DNA of 39,780 nt from CAZMXP01 sp964570285 (lineage in GTDB: Bacteria > Planctomycetota > PLA2): the NCBI GenBank assembly GCA_964570285.1, contig CAZMXP010000044.1:1-39780 (forward strand), written 5' to 3'. Each line of letters opens with the position of its first letter. Positions within the stretch are counted from its first letter, which is position 1. Below are positions 1 to 8,435 of the stretch, piece after piece. The translations under genes were made by a program, and so were the position numbers. Under the pieces are notes generated by a model. That model worked only from the letters and a program-made list of their open reading frames with translations. It did no database searches and was not told the DNA's origin.

Positions 1-2280
1 CGTGAACGCGAGCTGGCTGATCGGGTTCGCGCCCGCCTCGGCGATGTGGTAGCCGCTGATCGACACCGAGTAGTAGTTCTGCACGCCGTGGCGGACGAAG
101 TGCTCCTGGATGTCCCCCATCACCTTCAGGCTGAACTCGGTCCCGAAGATGCAGGTGTTCTGCGCCTGGTCCTCCTTGAGGATGTCCGCCTGCACCGTGC
201 CCCTCACGGTGCGCAACGTGCGCTCCGCGATCTCCCGCCGCTCTGCCTCGGAGGGGGCGCGCCCCTTCTCCATGGAATGACGATCGACCCCCTGGTCGAT
301 CGCCACGTTCATGAACATCGCGAGGATCGCCGGCGCGGGGCCGTTGATCGTCATCGAGACGCTGGTGTTGGGGTGGCAGAGGTCGAAGCCGGCGAAGAGC
401 TTCCGCATGTCCTCCAGCGTGCAGATCGAGACGCCGCTCTCGCCGATCTTGCCATAGATGTCGGGGCGCTCGTGGGGATCCTCGCCGTAGAGCGTCACCG
501 AGTCGAAGGCGACCGAGAGCCGCTTCGCGCTCTCGCCGCGGCAGAGGTAGTGGAAGCGCTGGTTGGTCCGCTCCGGGGTCCCCTCCCCCGCGAACATCCG
601 CTTGGGCTCCTCGTCGGCGCGCCGCAGGTGGAAGACGCCGGCGGTGTAGGGGAACTCGCCGGGCACGTTCTCGAGCATCAGCCAGCGCAGCCGGTCGCCC
701 CAGTCGGCGTAGCGCGGCAGCGCGATCTTCGGGATCTTCAGGCCGCTCAGCGAGAGGCCCTGCAGCGGCCGGCGGATCTCGCGACCGCGGATCTCGGTGA
801 CGAGGTCGTCGGCCGCGTAGCGCTCGCGGAGCGCCTCCCACCCCTCGAGGGCGCGGAGCGCCGGCTCGCCGATCTCCTGCCGCGCGCGCTCCGCCTCCGC
901 CGCGACCGCGTCGCCGCCGGCGAGGAGCCGGTAGTAGCGCGACGCCGCCGCCGCGCGCCGCTCCACCTCCGCGCGGTAGGCGCGCGCCTCCCGGGCGATC
1001 TCGCCGAGGTAGTGCTCGCGCCCGGGCGGCACGATGACGACCTCGTGGTGCGCCGCCGCGAGGCGCGCCGCGACCTCCCCGTCGAGGGCGAGGCCGCACT
1101 TCTCCCTCAGCAGCGCGACGAGCCTCCGGAAGAGCGCGTTCACGCCGTTGTCGTTGAAGCGGCTCGCGATCGTCAGGAAGACCGGCAGGTCCTCGTCCTT
1201 CACGCTCCACGGGATCTCGCGGTTGCGCCGCACCTGCTTGCGCACGTCGCGCAGCGAGTCCGCCGCGCCGCGCCGGTCGCCCTTGTTCACCGCGACGAGG
1301 TCGGCGTAGTCGAGCATGTCGATCTTCTCGAGCTGGCTCGCGGCGCCGTACTCGGGCGTCATCACGTAGAGGCTCACGTCGGCCACCCCGGTGATCCCGA
1401 CATCGGACTGCCCCGTGCCCGTCGTCTCGACGAGGATGAGGTCGAAGCCCGCGGCGCGGCAGACGCGGATCGCGCTCTCGATCGATGCGTTCAGCTCGCC
1501 CTTCTCCCCCCGCGTCGCGAAGCTGCGCATGAAGACGCGGCCCGGGTCGATCGCGTTCATGCGGATCCGGTCGCCGAGCAGCGCGCCGCCGGTGCGCCGC
1601 CGGCTCGGATCCACCGAGAGGATCGCGACGCGCCGGTCGGGATAGGCGAGCAGGAAGCGCCGCAGCAGCTCGTCGGTCAGCACCGACTTGCCCGCGCCGC
1701 CGGGCCCCGTGAGCCCCACTACAGGGACAGCCGCGGCGGTCTCCGGGAGGCCGTTCAGCTTCCCCGCCTCCGCGAGCGTCAGCACCGAGGCGAGGCGGCG
1801 CGCGTCGCGGCCGTCGAGGTGGCCGTTGCGCGCCGCGGCCACCGGCGGCTCGAAGTCCGCGTGCTGCAGGAGGTGGCCGACCATCCCCGCGAGCCCGAGC
1901 CGCTGCCCGTCCTCGGGGCTGTAGATCTTCGCGACGCCGTACTTCTCGAGCTCGCGGATCTCCTCCTCGACGATGACCCCCCCGCCCCCCCCGAAGACCC
2001 GGATGTGCGAGGCGCCGCGCTCGCGCAGCAGGTCGATCGTGTAGCGGAAGAACTCGACGTGACCGCCCTGGTAGGACGTGATCGCGATCGCCTGCGCGTC
2101 CTCCATGATCGCGCAGTCGACGATCTCGGCCACGCTGCGGTTGTGGCCGAGGTGGATCACCTCCGCCCCCATCCGCTGCATCAGGCGGCGCATGATGTTG
2201 ATCGCCGCGTCGTGGCCGTCGAAGAGCGCGGCGGCGGTGACGATCCGCACCCGGTGGCGCGGGACGTAGGGCTCCGCCAT
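1..2280 (-). CDS. icmF: Fused isobutyryl-CoA mutase IcmF (C-terminus outside window)
   Basis: Adenosylcobalamin-dependent acyl-CoA mutase that interconverts isobutyryl-CoA and n-butyryl-CoA (or related acyl-CoAs), fused to its own G-protein chaperone; cytoplasmic. The visible 760 residues run through the window edge. The N-terminal B12-binding domain has the DGHDAA motif with lower-ligand His at residue 23 and a GGGGG turn near 97-101. A MeaB-like GTPase domain follows, with P-loop GPGGAGKS at 192-199 and NKGD as base-recognition motif. The mutase large-subunit domain begins with PGEFPYTAGVF and includes RFHY, AFDSVTLYG and QNTCIFGTEF. The order B12-GTPase-mutase is specific to IcmF and differs from methylmalonyl-CoA mutase. 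About 330 residues of the usual ~1090 are missing to the left. The ATG lies 2 nt after the stop of the PDZ gene, so the two are probably co-translated. Exact acyl-CoA preference was not determined. Confidence 0.95.
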   Translation of the reverse strand, partial: MAEPYVPRHRVRIVTAAALFDGHDAAINIMRRLMQRMGAEVIHLGHNRSVAEIVDCAIMEDAQAIAITSYQGGHVEFFRYTIDLLRERGASHIRVFGGGGGVIVEEEIRELEKYGVAKIYSPEDGQRLGLAGMVGHLLQHADFEPPVAAARNGHLDGRDARRLASVLTLAEAGKLNGLPETAAAVPVVGLTGPGGAGKSVLTDELLRRFLLAYPDRRVAILSVDPSRRRTGGALLGDRIRMNAIDPGRVFMRSFATRGEKGELNASIESAIRVCRAAGFDLILVETTGTGQSDVGITGVADVSLYVMTPEYGAASQLEKIDMLDYADLVAVNKGDRRGAADSLRDVRKQVRRNREIPWSVKDEDLPVFLTIASRFNDNGVNALFRRLVALLREKCGLALDGEVAARLAAAHHEVVIVPPGREHYLGEIAREARAYRAEVERRAAAASRYYRLLAGGDAVAAEAERARQEIGEPALRALEGWEALRERYAADDLVTEIRGREIRRPLQGLSLSGLKIPKIALPRYADWGDRLRWLMLENVPGEFPYTAGVFHLRRADEEPKRMFAGEGTPERTNQRFHYLCRGESAKRLSVAFDSVTLYGEDPHERPDIYGKIGESGVSICTLEDMRKLFAGFDLCHPNTSVSMTINGPAPAILAMFMNVAIDQGVDRHSMEKGRAPSEAERREIAERTLRTVRGTVQADILKEDQAQNTCIFGTEFSLKVMGDIQEHFVRHGVQNYYSVSISGYHIAEAGANPISQLAFT

Positions 2281-2282
2281 GC

Positions 2283-4679
2283 CTACCCCTTCGCGACGTG
2301 CCGGTCGTAGGCGCTCTTCACCTTGGCGCCCTTGTCCTCGCCGCCCTCGCGCTTGCGCGCCTTCTCGAAGGCCGCCGCGAGCCCCTTCAGGTCGAAGGTC
2401 CGCTTCGCGAGTAACGGGAGTTCCCGGTCGCGCATCGCGAGCGCGTCGTCGATCGCCCACGCGTAGTCGGGCTTCCACCCGTCGACCTTCGCGCGGCGCT
2501 GGCGCATCCGGTGCAGGTCGTCGGCGACCATCGGATCGCTGCCGTGCCCGACCACCGGGTACTCCGGCGCGGAGGCCGGATCGGCGATGTCGGCCCAGGG
2601 GATGCCGTTCACGTAGAGGTGGAACTCCTGGTCCGGGGGCATCAGGTCGGTCGCGAAGTAGATCGTGAACGACGCGACCTCGCGGGTCAGGACGTTCATG
2701 ATCTTCTCGCGCTTCTCCCACTGCGCGTCCACGCGGAAGGGGGCCGGGGGATCCCAGCGGACGGCGACGGTCTCCTCGCGCGCCGAGCCGCCCGCGACCT
2801 GCCGGCGGACGGTGAACTCGACGCGGCGCTCGGCCTCCGGCTCCTCCTCGAACTTGTACCCCTCGAAGAAGGCCTGCAGGTCCCGCACGGTGGCCACGGA
2901 GTCGGCGCCGACCTGGATGATGACGTCGCCCTCCTTGAAGCCGCTCCGCTGCGCGTGGCCGCCGGCCACGAGGTTCACGACGCGGACGCCGCTCTCGCGG
3001 TGGGCCACGTCCCAGCCCGCGCCGAAGTCGGCGCGCACCATCCTGCCCTCGGGACGGACGAGCTTCACCCAGCGCTCGAAGACGAAGTACTCGGTCTTCT
3101 CGGACTTGCCCCCCCGCGCCCCCCCCCGATCCTCCTTCTCCTTCTCCTTCCCCTTCGGCTCGGGCTTGCTGATCTCGATGATGCTGCAGCCGTCGTCGTC
3201 GCCGCAACCCCCCTCCTCCTCCTCCGTCCCCTCCTCGTCCTCCGCGAGGTCGTTCAGGTTGGCGGGGACGGGCTTGCCTTCGGCGCGCAGCTTCGCGACC
3301 TTCTCGCGGATCTTCATGTAGCGCCTCTGGCCCTGGACGGCCTTGTCGAGCTCGGAGCTCTTCACCTCGCGGGCGGCGAGCACCTTCACCTCGTGGCCCC
3401 AGTCGAAGGACTGGAGGATGGGCGCCACGTCGTCGACCGTGCGGGCGGGCTTGCCGTCCACCTCGAGCAGGACGTCGCCCACGATGAGGCCCGCGTCGCG
3501 GGCGCCGATGTCGACGCTGGTGATCACCATGCCGACCGCCCAGGCGGGGCGCTGGTCGAGGCCGATGCCGAGCCGCTTCTTCGGCTCCTCGAACTTCGGC
3601 GCCTTCCACCGGAGCAGCGTGCTCGGGAACTGGCCCGCGACGGGCCCCTTCGCATCGCGGCCGTGGCTCTCGAGCCAGAGGCAGCGCTGGCCCAGCGGCA
3701 GGTCGGTCTCGATGTCCACCTCCTCCGGAATCGCGTTGCGCTTGCGCTCGAGGGCGAACGCGCCGATCAGGTCCTTCACCTTGTCGAGGTAGTGGAAGTC
3801 GCCCTGCGCGGCGGTCCAGATCGTCGTCGTGATGCGCATGTGCTTCTCGAAGAGCGGCGTCAGCGCGGAGAGGTACTCGGGGACGTTCTTGTCGCCGAGG
3901 TTGCCGACCGACTTGCCGGGCACGCCCATCAGGATGTCCATGCGGTCGAGGGTGCCGAGGTAGAGCGGGCGGATCACGGCGCCGATCTCGTAGGGGTCGC
4001 CCGTCATCGGCATCAGGCAGGACCAGGTGCCGGGCATCTCCTGCCCGAGGTACCAGACCGCGTCCGCCCCGTCGAGGGCGCCGAGCAGCGCGATGCGGTT
4101 CTCGTCCACCGAGTAGCGCTCCTTCACGACGGAGAGCGTCCACTCGACCAGCCGCCTGCCCTCCGGCGTCCACCACTCCGCGCCGGCGCCGGTGTAGGGG
4201 GCGACGAAGAGCAGCGACTGCTTCTCGCAGAGGTCGCGGAACTTCATCAGCGCCGTGCCGGCCATCATCGTCCCGGTCCCCTGCGCGTAGGCGTTGTGGT
4301 GCAGGTAGAAGAGGACGGGGATCTTCGACTTGGGATCGTAGGCCTCGGGGACGAAGAGGCTGAAGCCGCGCTCCCTGCCGTCGGAGCCCTTCCACTGCAG
4401 GCCGAAGTGCTTGTTGCTGTGCCGCTCGCCCACCTCGGTGACCATCGGCTTCTGGTAGTAGGGGCCCGCGCGCAGGCCCGCGGTGAAGGACGCCGGGTCG
4501 AGGTCCGTTCTCGCGAGCAGCTTCTGCCTCGCCTCCGTCCGCTCCCCCTCCTTCTTGGCCGCGAGCACCGCCCGCACCGCCTTCACGACCTCCTCGTTCG
4601 TCGGCGTCGCATCCTGCGCCCGCGCCGACGCCACCGCCATCACGGCAATCCCAAGCGCCAGTCCTGCCAGAATTCGCAT
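2283..4679 (-). CDS. Secreted PDZ protein with degenerate alpha/beta-hydrolase domain
   Basis: 798 residues from an ATG that starts a clear signal peptide (MRILAGLALGIAVMAVASARAQ) and has GAGAAG-type purine-rich sequence just upstream; 18 further in-frame upstream codons are not signal-like. Residues ~70-330 read as an esterase/dienelactone-hydrolase type fold (VPEAYDPKSKIPVLFYLHH), but the nucleophile elbow at 200-204 is GALDG, with Leu where the catalytic Ser should be. Two PDZ domains follow, about 375-445 and 555-640 (each with a GDVLLEVDGKPA- or GDVIIQVGAD-type core), separated by an acidic Glu/Asp stretch containing CGDDDGC. The C-terminal ~150 residues are unassigned. The gene directly precedes icmF on the same strand, 2 nt apart. 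A periplasmic scaffold or binding role is inference; a link to acyl-CoA metabolism rests only on position. Confidence 0.85.
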   Translation of the reverse strand: MRILAGLALGIAVMAVASARAQDATPTNEEVVKAVRAVLAAKKEGERTEARQKLLARTDLDPASFTAGLRAGPYYQKPMVTEVGERHSNKHFGLQWKGSDGRERGFSLFVPEAYDPKSKIPVLFYLHHNAYAQGTGTMMAGTALMKFRDLCEKQSLLFVAPYTGAGAEWWTPEGRRLVEWTLSVVKERYSVDENRIALLGALDGADAVWYLGQEMPGTWSCLMPMTGDPYEIGAVIRPLYLGTLDRMDILMGVPGKSVGNLGDKNVPEYLSALTPLFEKHMRITTTIWTAAQGDFHYLDKVKDLIGAFALERKRNAIPEEVDIETDLPLGQRCLWLESHGRDAKGPVAGQFPSTLLRWKAPKFEEPKKRLGIGLDQRPAWAVGMVITSVDIGARDAGLIVGDVLLEVDGKPARTVDDVAPILQSFDWGHEVKVLAAREVKSSELDKAVQGQRRYMKIREKVAKLRAEGKPVPANLNDLAEDEEGTEEEEGGCGDDDGCSIIEISKPEPKGKEKEKEDRGGARGGKSEKTEYFVFERWVKLVRPEGRMVRADFGAGWDVAHRESGVRVVNLVAGGHAQRSGFKEGDVIIQVGADSVATVRDLQAFFEGYKFEEEPEAERRVEFTVRRQVAGGSAREETVAVRWDPPAPFRVDAQWEKREKIMNVLTREVASFTIYFATDLMPPDQEFHLYVNGIPWADIADPASAPEYPVVGHGSDPMVADDLHRMRQRRAKVDGWKPDYAWAIDDALAMRDRELPLLAKRTFDLKGLAAAFEKARKREGGEDKGAKVKSAYDRHVAKG

Positions 4680-4700
4680 GTTCTTCTCGCTCTCTACTAT

Positions 4701-4730
4701 GCGTGGGTGGGGCAGGGGCCCCACCCACGC
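4701..4730. promoter_or_regulatory. Perfect 13-bp inverted repeat between divergent genes
   Basis: Arms GCGTGGGTGGGGC (4701-4713) and GCCCCACCCACGC (4718-4730) pair perfectly around a 4-nt AGGG spacer. It sits between the PDZ gene start (4679, minus) and the ABC ATPase start (4772, plus). It is an operator, or a hairpin in the PDZ gene leader. There is no T-run, so a simple terminator is unlikely. Confidence 0.6.
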
Positions 4731-4732
4731 CA

Positions 4733-4762
4733 TTGTACGGGATCGCCACAGGAGGTTACTGT
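4733..4762 (+). promoter_or_regulatory. Candidate promoter of the ABC operon
   Basis: A TTGTAC -35-like box (4733-4738) and a TACTGT -10-like box (4757-4762) are 18 nt apart. The -10 ends 9 nt before the ATG at 4772, so transcription would start at or very near the start codon. This would explain why the AGGAGG at 4750-4755 is 16 nt from the ATG and lies inside the promoter spacer. Confidence 0.5.
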
Positions 4763-4771
4763 TCTCCGCCT

Positions 4772-5638
4772 ATGGCGGTCATCGACGCCGCGGGCCTCGT
4801 GCGGGAGTTCCGCTCCCCCTTCTCGCGGACCCGGGTCGCCGCCGTCCGGGGACTCGACCTGCGCGTCGAGCGGGGATGCGTCTTCGGCCTGCTCGGACCC
4901 AACGGCTCCGGCAAGACGACGACGATCCGCATGCTGCTCGGGCTCCTGCCGCCGACCTCGGGGAGCGCGCAGGTGCTCGGCCACCCGGCGGGCCACCGCG
5001 ACGCGCGCCGGCGCACCGGGTTCCTGCCGGAGGAGACCCGCCTCTACGAGTTCCTCACCGGCGAGGAGACGCTCGACTTCGTCGGCCGCCTCTTCGGCAT
5101 GCCGAGGGCCGAACGGCGCCTGCGCGGCGAGGAACTGCTGAAGCGCACGGGCATGTGGGAGTCGCGCGCGCGCCGCCTCTCGACCTACTCGAAGGGCATG
5201 GCGCGTCGCATCGGGCTCGCGCAGGCGCTCGTCGCGAGACCGGACCTGCTCGTGCTCGACGAACCGACCTCGGGCCTCGACCCGCAGGGCAACGTCGAGG
5301 TGCGCGACCTGCTGCGCGAGGTCGCCGCCCAGGGCACGACGGTGCTGCTCACGTCGCACATCCTCGGCGACGTCAGCGACGTCTGCCACGAGATCGCGAT
5401 CCTCCACCGCGGCCGGAAGATCCTCGCGGGGCAGGTCGGGACGCTGCTCGCCGACGCGCGCAGGCTGAGCTGGGAGACCGACACCGTCGAACCGAAGGCC
5501 CGCGCGCGCGTCGAGGCCATCTTCAGGGAGGCGGGCATCGCGCTGCACGGCGTGAGGCCCCCGACCACGACGCTGGAGGCGCTCTTCCTCGACGCGGTGC
5601 AGAAGGACCTGAAGGATGCGGGCCGCCTTCCTTCTTAG
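4772..5638 (+). CDS. ABC-2 type transporter ATP-binding protein
   Basis: 288-residue cytoplasmic ATPase subunit of an ABC-2 type exporter. Walker A GPNGSGKT is at 42-49, a degenerate signature YSKGM at 139-143, Walker B LLVLDEP at 159-165 followed by the SGLDP D-loop, and the switch His in TSH at 196. The YSKGM form of the signature is common in ABC-2 ATPases (DrrA/CcmA type). The ATG at 4772 begins the canonical first beta strand; an upstream ATG at 4703 would translate the inverted repeat and is rejected. The last 23 nt overlap the next gene, which encodes a membrane protein, so the two are probably translationally coupled partners. Substrate unknown. Confidence 0.93.
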   Translation: MAVIDAAGLVREFRSPFSRTRVAAVRGLDLRVERGCVFGLLGPNGSGKTTTIRMLLGLLPPTSGSAQVLGHPAGHRDARRRTGFLPEETRLYEFLTGEETLDFVGRLFGMPRAERRLRGEELLKRTGMWESRARRLSTYSKGMARRIGLAQALVARPDLLVLDEPTSGLDPQGNVEVRDLLREVAAQGTTVLLTSHILGDVSDVCHEIAILHRGRKILAGQVGTLLADARRLSWETDTVEPKARARVEAIFREAGIALHGVRPPTTTLEALFLDAVQKDLKDAGRLPS

Positions 5639-6698
5639 GCTCACGGAGGCCGCGCGCCGCGGAGGCTTCTTCCTGTTGGGGGGCTCGGGGGCGCTGGTGC
5701 TCCTGCTCTCGACCCGCGCGTCGGGGGCGGCCGACGCGCGCTACGCGCTCGCGAGCGATGTCGCGGCCACCGTCGGCTATCTCGCCGCGGTGGTCTACGG
5801 CGCCTTCCCCCTCGCCACCGACCGCGCGCGCCGGCGGGGCGAGGTCGTCCGGGCCTCCCCGTGCCCCTCCCCCCTTCTCGCGCTGGGCGGCGCCGCGGGC
5901 GCGGCCGCGGTCGCCTTCCTCGCCACCGCGACGCTGTTCGCCGTCGCCGGGATCGGCGTCGCCGCCACCGGGGCCGCGCCCGCCCGCGAGACGACGCGCA
6001 TCGGCGACGGCGGCGCGCGCTGGTTCCCGGTGCCCAGGATCCGCGTCCCCGCGGAGGCCACGCAACTCCGCTTCCTGATCCGCGCCGACCTCGTCGGCGA
6101 GGCGCGCGTGGGCACGCCGGCGGCGCCGACGCTCGCGGTGGACGGCACGCCCCATGTCGTCTTTCCCGACCGGCCGGTGACGCTGCCGATCGCGGGCGAG
6201 AGCGTGCAACTGACGAACCTGACGCCGGAGTTCCGCGTGCGGCTCGAACTCGGCGAGGTGCGCGCGCTGGGGCGCGAGCGCTCGTTCGTCGCGAATGCGC
6301 TGCTGTCCGCGATCGCGCCCGCGCTCGGCGCCGCCGCCATCGCCGCGCTGGCCGCCGCCGCGAGCGCGCACCTGAGCGCGCCGGTCGCGGCGCTGCTCGC
6401 CGCGCTGCTGCTGTCGCTGGGCGCGATGAAGGGGTTCTTGGGCGAGAGCCTCGCCCACGGCGGCGCAGCGCGCAGCGCCGCGGAAGCGGGGCAGGAGGAC
6501 CCGCCGGTGCGGAGGGCCGCGGTCGCGATGGTGGGCGCGCTGCTCGGCGCGCTGCCCGACCTCGCGCGCCTCGATGCGAGCGCGGAGGTGTCGATCGGCG
6601 ACTGGGTGGGCGCGCGGCGCGCGCCGCCGGCGCTGCTGCTCGCGTCGATCGCGCTCGCGCTCGCGACGGCCGTCGGGGCGTCCGGGGTGCGGCGATGA
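5616..6698 (+). CDS. Predicted ABC transporter membrane subunit
   Basis: 360 residues. Three hydrophobic segments lie in the first ~125 residues (FFLLGGSGALVLLL, VGYLAAVVYGAF, and a long Ala-rich one). A soluble beta-rich stretch of about 100 residues follows (~125-225), then two or three further membrane segments and a final C-terminal one. The topology and the overlap with the ABC ATPase support a permease role, although I see no family-defining motif. The extracytoplasmic beta domain (WFPVPRIRVP, LTPEFRVRLELGEV) may hold substrate or interact with the periplasmic partner encoded next. Its stop overlaps the next start as ATGA. Confidence 0.7.
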   Translation: MRAAFLLRLTEAARRGGFFLLGGSGALVLLLSTRASGAADARYALASDVAATVGYLAAVVYGAFPLATDRARRRGEVVRASPCPSPLLALGGAAGAAAVAFLATATLFAVAGIGVAATGAAPARETTRIGDGGARWFPVPRIRVPAEATQLRFLIRADLVGEARVGTPAAPTLAVDGTPHVVFPDRPVTLPIAGESVQLTNLTPEFRVRLELGEVRALGRERSFVANALLSAIAPALGAAAIAALAAAASAHLSAPVAALLAALLLSLGAMKGFLGESLAHGGAARSAAEAGQEDPPVRRAAVAMVGALLGALPDLARLDASAEVSIGDWVGARRAPPALLLASIALALATAVGASGVRR

Positions 6699-7711
6699 GG
6701 CGGCTCGTCGCCCTCGCGCTCGCGCTGCTCGTGCTGGGGATCGCCTATCCGATCGGCGAGAGGCTGCGCGCCTCGGCGCCGCTGTCGCCTTCGGCGCAGA
6801 GACTCGGCCTCGGTCGCCTCTCGGGGGGCGTGCTGACCGGGGCGTTCCGCCCGCTGCTGCTCAACTACCTGTGGCTCCGCGCGGACATCCTCACCGGCAA
6901 GGGGCGCCTCGACGAACTCGCGCTGCACTACCGGATGATGGTGGCGCTCTACCCGCGGAACGACCGCGCGAAGGCGTTCCTCGGCCACCTGCTCGCCTAC
7001 AACCTCAAGGAGGCGGCCCCCGACCCCGACCTCGCGTGGGCGCGGGCGCGGGAGGGGCTCGAGATCCTCGCCGACGCCGACCCGGGGGGGCGCGCGATCG
7101 CGCACTGGTTCCTGAAGCAGTGCGGGCAGAACGCGCTCGACCTGCTGCGCTACGCGGGGCCCGCGTGGGAGCGCGAGAAGCCCCTGCGCGCGCGCGCGGA
7201 GGCGTGGGGCCTAGGCCGCTACCCCGGCGCGGCGTCGCGCTTCGAGGTCGGCCTCGCCGCGATCGCCAAGTCCGACGCGTTCTTCGACCGTGTCGCCCGC
7301 GCCCACCTGCTCGCGGCGCTCGTCGTGGACGACTGGGCGCGCCGGGGAACGTCGGGCCATGTCGCGGAGGCGATCGCCGCGAACCGGTGGGCGAGCGGTC
7401 CCGAGGCGTTCGCCGACAATCCGCCGCTCGCGCTGCTGTTCGCGCAGACCGCGCGCGCGCTCGCCGAACTCGACGCGGGCGCCGTCTCCGACCGCGTGCT
7501 CGGCTACGGGCGCTACGACGTCGCCGTCTCGCTCTGGACCCTCGGCGCCCACCGGAAGGATCCCGCGCTGCTGCGCCAGGCGGCCGAGGCCTTCGACCGG
7601 TACGAGTTCCATCCCTGCCCCGAGGAGAGGGAGGCGGTCGCACGCTGGATCACGCACCTCGCGGAGGGCGGCGCCCCGCCCCCGCCCCTGCCCTTCGACG
7701 CCCCGCCGTGA
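6695..7711 (+). CDS. Membrane-anchored TPR-like protein of the ABC operon
   Basis: 338 residues beginning with an N-terminal signal anchor (RRLVALALALLVLGIAYPIG) and then a helical, tetratricopeptide-like domain (LDELALHYRMMVALYPRNDRA and similar helix pairs rich in small residues). Start chosen because its ATG overlaps the TGA of the permease gene (ATGA) and directly precedes the hydrophobic helix. Third gene of a tightly overlapping ATPase-permease-TPR operon, so it probably assists or scaffolds the exporter on the outer face of the inner membrane. The family is not one I can name. A Pro-rich tail ends the protein. Confidence 0.75.
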   Translation: MRRLVALALALLVLGIAYPIGERLRASAPLSPSAQRLGLGRLSGGVLTGAFRPLLLNYLWLRADILTGKGRLDELALHYRMMVALYPRNDRAKAFLGHLLAYNLKEAAPDPDLAWARAREGLEILADADPGGRAIAHWFLKQCGQNALDLLRYAGPAWEREKPLRARAEAWGLGRYPGAASRFEVGLAAIAKSDAFFDRVARAHLLAALVVDDWARRGTSGHVAEAIAANRWASGPEAFADNPPLALLFAQTARALAELDAGAVSDRVLGYGRYDVAVSLWTLGAHRKDPALLRQAAEAFDRYEFHPCPEEREAVARWITHLAEGGAPPPPLPFDAPP

Positions 7712-7717
7712 TAAGGT
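7712..7717 (+). promoter_or_regulatory. -10 box TAAGGT of the SelW-like gene
   Basis: TANNNT-type hexamer 7 nt upstream of the ATG at 7725, starting one base after the end of the preceding gene's stop. No Shine-Dalgarno is present between them. The geometry fits a leaderless mRNA. Confidence 0.45.
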
Positions 7718-7724
7718 GCGGCGC

Positions 7725-7958
7725 ATGAAGATCCGCATCGAATACTGCGCGGCCTGAAACTACGAGCCCGCGGCCGTCGGTCTGACGGCCAAGCTCGCGA
7801 CCGCGCTGAAGCAGAAGATGAAGGAACTCTCGCTCGTCCCCTACGCCGACGGCCGCTTCGAGGTCTTCGTCAACGACAAGAAGGTCTACAGCAAGCTCGA
7901 GACCGGCGAGTTCCCCGACGACGAGACGCTGGTTGCCAAGGTGAAGAAACTGGGATAG
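7725..7958 (+). CDS. SelW-like (Rdx family) selenoprotein, in-frame TGA = Sec
   Basis: 77-residue thioredoxin-like redox protein with selenocysteine at residue 11. The N-terminus reads MKIRIEYCAA-U-NYEP, the CxxU motif of the SelW/SelT/SelH (Rdx) family. The TGA is at 7755-7757, and the same frame stays open to a TAG at 7956. The downstream protein keeps family features, with an amphipathic helix LTAKLATALKQKMKEL and the FEVFVNDKKVYSKLETGEFPDDETLV region resembling the SelW G(E)F(P) end. A SECIS hairpin lies directly after the TGA (7772-7790). Without read-through the product would be a 10-residue peptide, so annotation pipelines will miss it. The role is probably thiol/selenol redox regulation in the cytoplasm. 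Requires selA/selB/selC/selD elsewhere in the genome. Confidence 0.9.
7772..7790 (+). promoter_or_regulatory. Bacterial SECIS element of the SelW-like gene
   Basis: Perfect 7-bp stem GGCCGTC/GACGGCC (7772-7778 with 7784-7790) closes a 5-nt loop GGTCT, starting 21 nt after the TGA. Bacterial SECIS hairpins bind SelB and need a short apical loop with G/GU at its 5' side at about this distance. GGTCT also occurs in the E. coli fdhF SECIS loop (from memory). Confidence 0.88.
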
Positions 7959-8435
7959 CGCGCTGCCGTGGCCGCGAGGCGAAAGGGGGACTCCGCCGCA
8001 GGGCGGCACGATGGCCTGGAAGGAGGCCAGAGCGGGAAGGATCATCCGCCACGAGTTCTTGGGCAGCCGGGTCCCGGTCATCGTCCCCGGCACCGGGGTG
8101 GCGCAGCGCCCTCCGCGACGAGGTCACGCACCGTCGCACCCCCGAGGGCGAGCGCCAGCCCCGAGCGCGGGGAGCCCGCGCGATGGCACCCCGATCTCCC
8201 GTAGCCAGGGGGATGAGACGCACTCCGAGCGTTACGCCCTGTCGACGCTGGAGCGAGCTGGACGTGCGGCATGTCCAGGGAATGCGACGCTACCACCGCC
8301 GCCACGCGCAGGCTTCCGCCCGGCTTGCCCCCCCCGCGACCGCGTCCGGGCTATAATCCCAAGCGGCCTGCAAGTTGCGGGGCAACGGATTCGGTTGGCG
8401 ACCTGTGGCGCCGAGGGGCGCGCAAGGAGTTCCCC
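7959..8435. other. Intergenic region without a recognised gene
   Basis: 477 nt between the SelW-like gene and the subtilisin. The frames open here on either strand lack recognisable domains and codon pattern. A 6-bp perfect inverted repeat CCCCGG-CA-CCGGGG lies at 8085-8098. A TATAAT box at 8352 belongs to the downstream gene. Nothing else is supported. Confidence 0.5.
8352..8357 (+). promoter_or_regulatory. TATAAT -10 box of the subtilisin gene
   Basis: Perfect consensus hexamer in very G+C-rich DNA, 78 nt upstream of the ATG. A TTGCCC at 8325-8330 is 21 nt away, too far for a good -35. Unlike most units here, this gene has a leader and a Shine-Dalgarno (AAGGAG at 8424-8429, 6 nt before the ATG). 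Confidence 0.45.

Noticed and set aside
1..2280. Separate methylmalonyl-CoA mutase and MeaB genes
   Set aside because: B12-binding, GTPase and mutase domains are in one uninterrupted frame in the IcmF order.
4703..4771. Upstream ATG at 4703 as the start of the ABC ATPase
   Set aside because: It would translate the perfect inverted repeat and the promoter; the first beta strand begins at the 4772 ATG.
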